Shown here piece after piece: positions 1 to 6,486 of a stretch of DNA of 26,308 nt. The notes under the pieces were generated by a model. That model made no database searches. It saw only the letters and a list, made by a program, of their open reading frames with translations, and was not told the origin of the DNA. Position 1 is the first letter of the stretch; every line of letters starts with the position of its first letter. Source of the DNA: JABIBU01 sp964464685 (lineage in GTDB: Bacteria > Patescibacteriota > Patescibacteriia > Magasanikbacterales > UBA922); NCBI GenBank assembly GCA_964464685.1, contig CAYXGV010000010.1, positions 1 through 26,308 on the forward strand, in the 5' to 3' direction. Made by a program: the position numbers and the translations under genes.

Positions 1-212
1 AAAACCAAATCTGTTCCACGGCCAATGCCGAGATAATTTGCTAATATTACAGTACTGTTTGGCCACCAAACAAAAACTAAAGCAAAGAGCCAAAATACAA
101 TCCAAAAAATAGTACCTTTGGGACCAAGTAAACCACTCTTGCGTTTGGAAACAACTGAACCAATAGCAAAGATGGCAAAAAGAGAAAATAATGATTGGAA
201 TAAAATAAGCAT
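1..212 (-). CDS. DUF2304 family small membrane protein (3' end cut by window edge)
   Basis: The minus strand from the ATG at 212 reads without a stop to the window edge, giving about 70 residues. It starts MLILFQSLFSLFAIFAIG, continues with a basic patch (SKRKSG), a second hydrophobic helix rich in W and F (IFWIVFWLFALVFVWW), then LANYLGIGRGTDLV. The motif LG-hydrophobic-GRG(A/T)DL after two membrane helices is what I know from DUF2304 proteins, roughly 110-120 residue membrane proteins usually encoded next to a GT2 of the polyprenyl-phosphate type. A GT2 lies upstream on the same strand (655-1317), which fits. The molecular role of the family is not established; help for a lipid-linked sugar step is inference. 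No clear ribosome binding site precedes the ATG, and an in-frame TGA lies just upstream, so the start is well bounded. Confidence 0.72.
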   Translation of the reverse strand, partial: MLILFQSLFSLFAIFAIGSVVSKRKSGLLGPKGTIFWIVFWLFALVFVWWPNSTVILANYLGIGRGTDLV

Positions 213-285
213 ATTTTTAGTTATTCTAATTATTCTAATTACTTGGATTCAACTTTCTAATGCAATAGTGTTTGTAATATACCAC

Positions 286-417
286 GTCATCCTGAGCGTA
301 GTGGAGCCCAATAGGGCGAAACGAAGTCGAAAGATCCCCTTGTTGTAGCTTAAACTATGGGATCCTTCGACTTCACTACACTTCGCTATCGCTCCGTTTC
401 GTTTCGCTCAGGATGAC
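286..417. repeat. Long imperfect palindromic repeat, GTCATCCTGAGCG type
   Basis: The left end reads GTCATCCTGAGCG (286-298) and the right end is its exact reverse complement CGCTCAGGATGAC (405-417). Further in, GAAGTCGAAAGATCCC (323-338) pairs with GGGATCCTTCGACTTC (359-374) with one mismatch. The element can fold as one long interrupted hairpin. From memory, GTCATCCTGAGCG...GAAGTCGAAGGATCC words are abundant dispersed REP-like repeats in many bacterial genomes, including Patescibacteria. No transposase is nearby. Confidence 0.85.
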
Positions 418-501
418 GGTAATCACTACTCTTTCTTGATTAAAAACGTTGCATTAGATTCTTGAACTAAACTTACTTTAAATTACAAAACCATTTTTAG
501 T

Positions 502-621
502 GTGTCATTGCGAGACCTGATTCGCATCAGGGCGAAGCAATCCCAGACTAGTAGCAACGTTGCTAGTACACTGGGATTGCTTCGTCATCCCGTATTTCAT
601 CGGAATTCCTCGCAATGACAC
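502..621. repeat. Long palindromic repeat, GTCATTGCGAG type
   Basis: The ends GTGTCATTG (502-510) and CAATGACAC (613-621) are exact inverted copies, extended inward by CGAG/CTCG. The inner arms CGAAGCAATCCCAG (533-546) and CTGGGATTGCTTCG (571-584) pair perfectly over 14 bp. The apex carries a perfect 14-bp palindrome TAGCAACGTTGCTA (552-565). This is the second common REP-like family (TCATTGCGAG...CTCGCAATGA), unrelated in sequence to the palindrome at 286-417. Confidence 0.85.
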
Positions 622-654
622 GTATTTCGTAATTCAAAATAATTATTTATCTAA

Positions 655-1317
655 TTATTTTTTCAAAAAAACACCCAACAAAAGATCCTTCACCACTCCC
701 AACCCATGCTTCAATCCCCCACCATATCTATGGTACGTCACTTTTACTGGAAATTCAATATATTTCAAACCTAGCCTCTTGGCCTTGGCTGGAATCTCGG
801 TAGCATGCGCCATGCGATCTTGCTCTATTTTTAATTCTTCTAAGGCTCTTCTACTAAGAATTCTAAAGCCATTGTGGATATCTGTCAAGTTAACTCCACC
901 AAATATTTTATTAAATAATTTTGCCGGTGGAAATAAAATATATTTTTTCAACCAAGGAATTTTTGTTCTGTTATCCAAAAACCTGGAACCAAATAATATA
1001 TCGGCACCACTATTTTTTAATTTTTCAAAAGCCGGTTTGATATCAGCTGTATCAAATTGACCATCGCCATCAAAATGTAAAACATAATCAGCCCCAAGAT
1101 CCAAAGCGTAATCATGCCCAGTTTGTAGAGATGCTCCCTGTCCACGATTTATTTTATGCGACAAAATTGTTGCACCGGCTTGCCGAGCCTCAGCTTCCGT
1201 CAAATCTTTTGAACCATCATCAACTACTATCACTTTATCAACATGACTAAAAAGGCTCTGGACCACAGAGCCTATAATCTTACTCTCGTTAAATGCTGGA
1301 ACTATCGCGACGAACAT
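655..1317 (-). CDS. Family 2 glycosyltransferase, polyprenyl-phosphate sugar synthase type
   Basis: A 220-residue GT-A fold enzyme with the GT2 signature in order: nucleotide-binding start VAIVPAFNES (3-12), VVDDGSKD (31-38), GQGASLQTG (59-67) and the metal-binding HFDGDGQFD (81-89). The length and the pattern NRGQGASLQTGHDYAL match the dolichyl/polyprenyl-phosphate mannose or glucose synthase-like clade. These enzymes move a sugar from a nucleotide donor to a membrane lipid phosphate at the cytoplasmic face. There are no C-terminal membrane helices; the DUF2304 protein downstream on the same strand may supply membrane attachment (inference). It sits 20 bases downstream of the epimerase gene and is probably co-transcribed with it. 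The sugar specificity cannot be read from the sequence. Confidence 0.9.
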   Translation of the reverse strand: MFVAIVPAFNESKIIGSVVQSLFSHVDKVIVVDDGSKDLTEAEARQAGATILSHKINRGQGASLQTGHDYALDLGADYVLHFDGDGQFDTADIKPAFEKLKNSGADILFGSRFLDNRTKIPWLKKYILFPPAKLFNKIFGGVNLTDIHNGFRILSRRALEELKIEQDRMAHATEIPAKAKRLGLKYIEFPVKVTYHRYGGGLKHGLGVVKDLLLGVFLKK

Positions 1318-1337
1318 ATGAATTTCTAATATTATTT

Positions 1338-2360
1338 TTATCTATTCAAATCAAGGGCTTCTTTGTTGGCCAAAGTATAATCAATCATCTTTTTCAAACC
1401 ATCTTTTAGAAAAAACAATGGAATCCAACCCAAATCTTCTTTGGCCCTAGTCAAATCAGGCAAACCTTTTGAGGTAATAAATACCATTGGATCTTCTGTC
1501 ACCACTTGGGAAGACGATTCAGTCATTTCAATTATAATCCGCGCCACTTCACCAATTTTTATTGATTGTTCATGACCCAAATTTACCAAAGACATCTCGG
1601 GGCCAGTCCGCATCAAACGTACTAGACCATCTACCATGTCTGTCACATAACAAAAAGATTGTTCAATCTCTTCACTACCATAAATAACCAAATTTTTACC
1701 CTCCAGTGCATCAATAATAAAATCAGGTACTAATAAACCATCGCGTAATTTCATCCGTGGTCCGTAAGTTGTAAACACACGCGCAATTTTGCCATCAAGA
1801 CCATAAACCTGTCGGTAGGTCTCTACACAAGTTTCAGCAAACCGTTTGCCTTCGTCATAACAACCACGTGGCGACAAATGATTGACTATTCCTTCATCGC
1901 CTTCTTTAAAAACTTTTCGCCCTTCTCTAGGCGGACCGTAGATTACCGAACTGGAAGTAAAGACATACTTAGCTTTATATTTTACTGCCAAATCCAAAGT
2001 AGAAATCATCCCATTGGAATTGGCCCACAAAGAACTTAATCTTGTTTTTTCAAAATTTTTGGGGCTAGTTGGGCAAGCCAAATGATAAATTTCTTGAATG
2101 CCTTGAAATTTAATTTTAAATTTGTCTAACTCATCAAAATTATCTAGATCAATTGGCTTATTAACATCACATTTTATAAATTCAAAATCAGGATATTGCA
2201 AAAGATGGGACACATTGCTAATTTCAGAATTAGATAAATCATCCAGACAAATAACTTTGGCTTCTTTTAATAAACGCTCACAAAGATGGGAACCCAAAAA
2301 ACCAGTCCCACCAGTGACAAGCACGTTCTTTTTTTCAAAAATTGGTGTATCGCCGATCAT
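1338..2360 (-). CDS. NAD-dependent epimerase/dehydratase, UDP-glucuronate decarboxylase-like
   Basis: An extended short-chain dehydrogenase of 340 residues. It has the Rossmann motif TGGTGFLG (16-23), the substrate/NAD stretch IYHLACPTSP (91-100), the catalytic Ser region TSSSVIYG (135-142), the YxxxK pair YDEGK (168-172) and the sugar-binding YGPRM (199-203). HLACP(A/T)SP is typical of UDP-glucuronate decarboxylases (UXS, making UDP-xylose) and close dTDP-glucose 4,6-dehydratase relatives. Unlike classic bacterial UXS (about 310-320 residues), several short insertions are visible, and the last residues 315-340 are less conserved. The product would be a nucleotide sugar for the glycosyltransferases in this window. 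The dehydrogenase at 10931-11965 could provide UDP-glucuronate (inference). No Shine-Dalgarno precedes the ATG at 2360. Confidence 0.85.
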   Translation of the reverse strand: MIGDTPIFEKKNVLVTGGTGFLGSHLCERLLKEAKVICLDDLSNSEISNVSHLLQYPDFEFIKCDVNKPIDLDNFDELDKFKIKFQGIQEIYHLACPTSPKNFEKTRLSSLWANSNGMISTLDLAVKYKAKYVFTSSSVIYGPPREGRKVFKEGDEGIVNHLSPRGCYDEGKRFAETCVETYRQVYGLDGKIARVFTTYGPRMKLRDGLLVPDFIIDALEGKNLVIYGSEEIEQSFCYVTDMVDGLVRLMRTGPEMSLVNLGHEQSIKIGEVARIIIEMTESSSQVVTEDPMVFITSKGLPDLTRAKEDLGWIPLFFLKDGLKKMIDYTLANKEALDLNR

Positions 2361-2405
2361 AATAAATTTAAGAGGTTTAAAAATTGGTTAACTTTATAAA
2401 TAAAA

Positions 2406-2452
2406 GATACTAATATACTAATTTTACTAATGATACTAATAAATACTAATAT
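2406..2452. repeat. TACTAAT degenerate tandem cluster
   Basis: The word TACTAAT, with slight variants, occurs about six times with an irregular spacing of 8-11 bases. It is short, degenerate and non-coding. Confidence 0.7.
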
Positions 2453-2475
2453 TTTTTAAAACAAGATTTTATAGG

Positions 2476-2540
2476 GGATACGAAATACGAACTATACGAA
2501 ATTACGAAAATGAATGGGATACGAAATTACTAAATGACGG
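2476..2540. repeat. ATACGAA degenerate tandem cluster
   Basis: ATACGAA or TTACGAA words recur five times in about 55 bases (GGATACGAAATACGAAC, then TATACGAAATTACGAA, then GGGATACGAAATTAC). The reverse-complement words also appear next to the palindrome at 502-621. Confidence 0.7.
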
Positions 2541-2598
2541 ATAGTATATAATATTCAGTATTCATAACTAATAATCCAATAATCTAATTACCCGATAC

Positions 2599-2688
2599 GA
2601 CTTTAAGAACTTTACAAACTTTAAGGACTTTATAGACTTTTGACTTTATAGACTTTATAAACTTTATAGACTTTTGACTTTACAGACT
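2599..2688. repeat. RACTTTATA 9-bp degenerate tandem array, copy 1
   Basis: Roughly ten head-to-tail copies of a 9-base word close to RACTTTATA, with periodic ACTTTTGACTTTA variants. Read in the direction of the flanking genes it is AAAGTCTATAAAGTC. It begins 28 bases beyond the protease stop. The same array type recurs at 4783-4826 and 10911-10946. Confidence 0.85.
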
Positions 2689-2715
2689 TCATTATACCAC
2701 ACTTTTTAATAATCA

Positions 2716-4683
2716 TTAATAGACAAACAAATTTAACTCATTTTTATTAGATTCTTGAAAAGGCCACCAGACAGCCAATTTTTTACCAGAAAAACTCCAG
2801 ATACGAGCCGATTCATTACCTTTGGTAGCCAAAACAGCCACTTCATCTTGGCCATCATTATCATAATCAATTCTAGCTATATCAAAATCACCTCGAAAAC
2901 TGGTGCTGTAAACATACATCCGCCTAATCAAAGTGCCGTCTTTTTCATAAAAAAGTAAAAATGGAAAATCATTATTATTACCAGTAATAACATATTCGCT
3001 ATTATTATCACCATCAAAATCACCTACGGTTATTTTACCTCGGCCTTTTATATATGAATCAACTGCAAAACTAGCCTGCAATTGAGCTTGATTATCAAAC
3101 CGAGAAATTTCTAAATTACCGTCTTCTATTTTGTAATAAGTGACAACTTGATTTTTTCCACCATATAAAACAATTGCTAAATCGACGCCACTGTGTTGAT
3201 TTTTTAAATTATAAGTGGATAATTCAACACCATTAAAACTAAAAATTTTGAATAATAATTTATCATCATCTTGCGGAGCTAAAACTATTTCCACCTCACT
3301 ATCTCCAACTAAATCAGCCACCACAATATTATATTTTTTGTAGCCAGCCACTTCCCATCTATTAATTTCGTTACCCTTCTCATTTAAAATATAAACTCTA
3401 GTGCCTCCGGCCACTTGTTTGGTGAGAGCAAAAAACTTTCCACCATTATATTTGTAAGCAAAAATATCATCGGCATCAACTAAAAAATTTAAATTTTCTT
3501 TGACATCATTGTTGTCTACATCTCGAACCGAAGCTGAACCTGAGTTTGGATCAAAACTCACAATTTTTTCCCAATCGCCATTTATTACACTACCAGAAGC
3601 ATAACGGACTGCTTCATCAATTTGCAACATTCCAGCACCAAAAAGTTCAGCATAGCCATTTTCATCAGTATTTGGTGTATGGTGTGCAGTTGTGAGTATG
3701 GCATTAAAAATTTCAATCGGCCCCCAAGTTGGTTGAATGCTTTTGATAAGAGCAACAGCACCACTGACCATTGGCGCGGCAAATGACGTACCCTGCCAAC
3801 CACCTAAATAACGTTTAGCCAAACCATTAGTTGGAGAAAATCTAACTGTGGAAGACACATTTGTGCCTGGAGCAGTTAAATCAACACACTGCGAACCAAC
3901 ATTGGAAAAAGTAGTTAGTTGGTGCTTCTGAGTAATCGCACTAACTCCCAAAATTTTTTGCACCTCAGAATTAGCATCCAAACAAACCGGATAAAGCGCA
4001 TTATCATTTAAAGAATAAGAATTATTACCAGCCGCTGCCACCAAGGCCACCCCTTTTTCATAAGCATAATCAACCGCCTTTTTCATATCTTCAGTATAAT
4101 AACCCACCATACTAATATTAATAACATTAGCGCCATTATTAACTGCATATAAAATCGCGTCATCAATAGAATCCAAACCACCAGAACCACTATTACCCAA
4201 TACTTTTACATTCATCAATTTTACTTGCCAATTTATTCCCACACCATCTTTATTATTATCACCAACCGCCCCAATCAAACCAGCCACTATAGTGCCATGG
4301 CTAAAAATTTGTTCCTGTTTTTCTGAATCATCTAATTCATTAACATCTGGACGAGGATCATTGTTATTATTATAAAAATTCCAGCCCCAAACATCATCAA
4401 CATAACCATTTTTATCATCATCAATTTTATTATTAGGAATTTCGTCTTCATTTTTCCAAGCATTATCTCGCAAGTCAGGATGAAACGTATCAAAACCATT
4501 ATCAATTATTGCCACCACCACATCAGGCGAACCAGTCGTATATTCCCAGGCCTCGTAAACACCAATATCATTAAAAGCCCATTGATAATAATTTGGGTCA
4601 TTGGAAATTTTGGCCACTACTGCAGAAGGTATTATAAATACTAAAATTATAGATAAATACAAACTCTTTTTTTTCAATAACAT
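2716..4683 (-). CDS. Secreted subtilisin-like serine protease (S8) with beta-propeller-like C-terminus
   Basis: A 655-residue exported protease. Residues 1-24 form a signal peptide (MLLKKK, a hydrophobic core, then SAVVAK). The S8 catalytic triad is complete: Asp61 in VVVAIIDNGFD, His129 in FSHGTIVAG and Ser300 in GTSFAAPMVSG, with the oxyanion Asn220 in VAAAGNN. An Asp-rich insertion (DDDKNGYVDD, 88-97) and the start resemble S8 proteases whose mature enzyme begins shortly after the signal, with no long propeptide. Residues from about 365 to the end hold VCBS/FG-GAP-like units, such as ITVGDFDGDNNSEYVITG (551-568) and DYDNDGQDEVAVLA (606-619), with DxDxDG calcium-loop character; they probably fold as a beta-propeller. 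It should act outside the membrane, perhaps maturing or shedding surface proteins such as the product of the next gene upstream. Substrates are unknown. Confidence 0.93.
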   Translation of the reverse strand: MLLKKKSLYLSIILVFIIPSAVVAKISNDPNYYQWAFNDIGVYEAWEYTTGSPDVVVAIIDNGFDTFHPDLRDNAWKNEDEIPNNKIDDDKNGYVDDVWGWNFYNNNNDPRPDVNELDDSEKQEQIFSHGTIVAGLIGAVGDNNKDGVGINWQVKLMNVKVLGNSGSGGLDSIDDAILYAVNNGANVINISMVGYYTEDMKKAVDYAYEKGVALVAAAGNNSYSLNDNALYPVCLDANSEVQKILGVSAITQKHQLTTFSNVGSQCVDLTAPGTNVSSTVRFSPTNGLAKRYLGGWQGTSFAAPMVSGAVALIKSIQPTWGPIEIFNAILTTAHHTPNTDENGYAELFGAGMLQIDEAVRYASGSVINGDWEKIVSFDPNSGSASVRDVDNNDVKENLNFLVDADDIFAYKYNGGKFFALTKQVAGGTRVYILNEKGNEINRWEVAGYKKYNIVVADLVGDSEVEIVLAPQDDDKLLFKIFSFNGVELSTYNLKNQHSGVDLAIVLYGGKNQVVTYYKIEDGNLEISRFDNQAQLQASFAVDSYIKGRGKITVGDFDGDNNSEYVITGNNNDFPFLLFYEKDGTLIRRMYVYSTSFRGDFDIARIDYDNDGQDEVAVLATKGNESARIWSFSGKKLAVWWPFQESNKNELNLFVY

Positions 4684-4690
4684 AAATAAA

Positions 4691-4740
4691 TGATAGGTGA
4701 TAAATAATAGGTGATAGATGATAGGTGATAGGTGATAAAT
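4691..4740. repeat. GATAGGTGATA tandem repeat in the protease leader
   Basis: Five imperfect copies of a GATAGGTGATA-like word (period 10-14 bases) begin 7 bases upstream of the protease start codon. In the mRNA sense they read TATCACCTATCA. Just upstream is a possible minus-strand -10 box TATACT (complement of 4746-4751) without a good -35, so the array may form the 5' leader of the protease mRNA. Confidence 0.75.
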
Positions 4741-4782
4741 GCATTAGTATAATTCGTAAATTTGTATATTTATATTTTTTAC

Positions 4783-4826
4783 GGACTTTATAAACTTTAT
4801 GGACTTTCGACTTTATGGACTTTTAC
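4783..4826. repeat. RACTTTATA 9-bp degenerate tandem array, copy 2
   Basis: About five copies: GGACTTTATAAACTTTATGG followed by ACTTTCGACTTTATGGACTTTT. Its right end runs into the TAA stop (4823-4825) of the surface-protein gene, so the array starts exactly at that gene's 3' end. Confidence 0.85.
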
Positions 4827-6355
4827 AGATTAATCAAATTACCTTCCTTACTCGTACGTTGTGGGTAAATTATTTGAGGATCAGATGATTTCAAATTACC
4901 AGCATTACTAAATGGTATATTAATTGGCGATTGAACAGCAAAATTGGCTTGAAAATTATTTGAAGTAAAGCGTGTGTCACTAATTTTGCTAGAAATGTAA
5001 CGGTAATTGCCAGCAAAATCGCGATAATAATATTTATTGTCCTTTCTTATCAAAGTACCCCGAGCAAAATCATAAGTTCCTACTCCAACTTCAGTTATGG
5101 CATTTACTCCGATTGGCGAATAACCACTAACTACTTCGGTGCCATCTTTAAAACCATCATTATCACTATCACTATCATTTGGATCAGAAAACCAATAAAA
5201 AATTTCTTCATAATCAGATAAGCCGTCAAAATCAGTATCCAAATTATTATCACTTGAACTATAAATATTTTCTGTACTTTTTTCTACACCATCGCGATCT
5301 TTGTCAATATAATCTTCATCTTCATTATCTTTAATATAGTTTGGATAATTAATTTTATAATAACTTTGTAAAACTAAATCCAATTCCAAAATTCTTTTTG
5401 ACCAATTTTTTCCATAAATCAAACTCGCTTCAGCTTCTGACCGTAATAAACGCAATTGACAGCCTGGCTCTACCGCATAAACCGCTGGCAAACCACTAAA
5501 CTTCACCAACCATGTCCCCTGTCTTACACAGACAGGATTACCGACTTTATACTGGCTTAATTTTGAATTGCTAACATATTGAATTTTATCAAAATTTTCT
5601 TCCCATGAATGAAAAATTGCCCCATTATAAAAAGGATGAATTTTGCCATCAAAACCCAAATAATAAACCGTGCTTACTTGCCCTTTTAATAACGTGCCTT
5701 CGGGAATATAATAACCCGGCTGTTCATATCTAATTTCTTTTTTGATTGTTTTAGTTTTTCCACTAGCATCTTTGAATTGAACATAGACTTCTTTGTCGCC
5801 AGTATTTGGAGTCAAAATCCAAGCCACATCTTCACCAATTGTTTCCCAAGAAGAATCAGAGAAATCACTAGAATTACTAATACTAAATTGTTCCACCCCC
5901 GGAGTCCAATCTAACTTTAATTGGATATAGCGAGAATTTACAATACCGTCACTTTCTTCGTCCTCATCACCGTTGTCATCCACAATCTCAAAATCAACCC
6001 CCATCTGGCTAGGTACAGACAACAAAATATAATCTCGGTAAATATTGGTCACTTCGCCATCTTGGATCTTAAAACGAACATAGACTGTTTGATAACTAGT
6101 ACCATATTCCAAATACCACTCCTTAACCGGCTTAAAAACTTCCCAACTAGAATCAGAAAAGTCAGCAATATTAGATATTCTCATTTCCATAACATTTTCA
6201 GGTCCTTTTAAATAAAGCGTCACTTTTCTGATGTGAGTTGATGCACTTCCTTTATTTATGCTAACATAGGGATCATCATAGGCCTGAACCTGAAGCATAC
6301 CAGCAAAAAGCCAAATAAATAAAATTAACCAAATAAGGACTTGATTTTTCTTCAT
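4823..6355 (-). CDS. Secreted surface protein with Ig-like/DSSWE repeats, a Patescibacteria surface module and TSP3-like calcium repeats
   Basis: I start the 510-residue protein at the ATG at 6355, because it opens with a signal peptide (MKKNQVLIWLILFIWLFAG, cut near QVQA-YD); the ORF could extend 21 codons upstream but that part looks non-coding. Two related units carry MRISNIADFSDSSWE (58-72) and FSISNSSDFSDSSWE (157-171), each followed by YVRFK/YVQFK, as in Ig- or FN3-like folds. Residues 219-335 (GTLLKG...VYYLGFDGKIHPF...GTWLVKFSGLPAVYAVEPG...LLRSEAEASLIYG) match a module I recall from Parcubacteria surface proteins, often written GSLIK...VYYYGSDGKRYVFPN. Residues 350-410 are TSP3-like acidic repeats (DKDRDGVE, DTDFDGLSDYEE, DSDSDNDGFKDG), likely Ca2+ binding. 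No sortase motif or C-terminal anchor helix is visible. The role is unknown; a glycosylated cell-surface protein is an inference from context. Confidence 0.85.
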   Translation of the reverse strand: MKKNQVLIWLILFIWLFAGMLQVQAYDDPYVSINKGSASTHIRKVTLYLKGPENVMEMRISNIADFSDSSWEVFKPVKEWYLEYGTSYQTVYVRFKIQDGEVTNIYRDYILLSVPSQMGVDFEIVDDNGDEDEESDGIVNSRYIQLKLDWTPGVEQFSISNSSDFSDSSWETIGEDVAWILTPNTGDKEVYVQFKDASGKTKTIKKEIRYEQPGYYIPEGTLLKGQVSTVYYLGFDGKIHPFYNGAIFHSWEENFDKIQYVSNSKLSQYKVGNPVCVRQGTWLVKFSGLPAVYAVEPGCQLRLLRSEAEASLIYGKNWSKRILELDLVLQSYYKINYPNYIKDNEDEDYIDKDRDGVEKSTENIYSSSDNNLDTDFDGLSDYEEIFYWFSDPNDSDSDNDGFKDGTEVVSGYSPIGVNAITEVGVGTYDFARGTLIRKDNKYYYRDFAGNYRYISSKISDTRFTSNNFQANFAVQSPINIPFSNAGNLKSSDPQIIYPQRTSKEGNLINL

Positions 6356-6380
6356 ATCTATGATATTATTAATATGTTTT

Positions 6381-6445
6381 ATCCCGCACCAAAAACCACA
6401 AGAGGCTCTATACACCATCTCACAGAGACAGAGATGGTGCGGGAT
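6381..6445. repeat. Nested inverted repeats sharing one arm, between divergent genes
   Basis: Two perfect inverted repeats overlap. ATCCCGCACCA (6381-6391) pairs with TGGTGCGGGAT (6435-6445), and CACCATCTC (6413-6421) pairs with GAGATGGTG (6431-6439). They share bases 6435-6439, so full pairing of one excludes the other. The element lies between the divergent starts at 6355 and 6487. It would be in the leader of a minus-strand transcript, but upstream of the predicted plus-strand transcription start. Confidence 0.75.
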
Positions 6446-6448
6446 TTA

Positions 6449-6457
6449 TGGTATAAT
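6449..6457 (+). promoter_or_regulatory. Extended -10 promoter for the sugar-phosphate transferase
   Basis: TGGTATAAT matches the extended -10 consensus TGNTATAAT, with TATAAT at 6452-6457. A start near 6464 would leave a leader of about 23 bases before the ATG at 6487. No good -35 box is visible, as expected for an extended -10 promoter. Confidence 0.6.
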
Positions 6458-6486
6458 TATAGCAGAATTAAATCTAAAAGTACAGC

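Larger units (their letters stand above)
213..654. other. Intergenic region with two palindromic repeats
   Basis: About 440 bases without a gene lie between the GT2 stop and the DUF2304 start. The stretch holds two unrelated long palindromes (286-417 and 502-621). The 84 bases between them are plain AT-rich sequence. Plus-strand ORFs here have no recognisable product. Words of the type CGTATTTCGTAATTC near 590-634 match the ATACGAA word family seen at 2476-2540. Confidence 0.7.
2361..2715. other. Intergenic region made of degenerate tandem words
   Basis: 355 bases without a gene separate the protease stop from the epimerase start. Nearly all of it is short-word, low-complexity DNA. It holds a TACTAAT cluster (2406-2452), an ATACGAA cluster (2476-2540), a short TAATCCAATAATCTAAT stretch near 2569-2588, and an RACTTTATA array (2599-2688). 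Next to the protease stop is a small palindrome, TTAATAATCATTAA (2706-2719), too weak to call a terminator. I see no reliable promoter for the epimerase gene. Confidence 0.7.

Noticed and set aside
560..1060. Plus-strand ORF of 166 codons
   Set aside because: It is antisense to the well-supported GT2, and its translation has no recognisable motif.
2599..2688. CRISPR array
   Set aside because: The units are about 9 bases, contiguous and degenerate, with no spacers and no cas genes.
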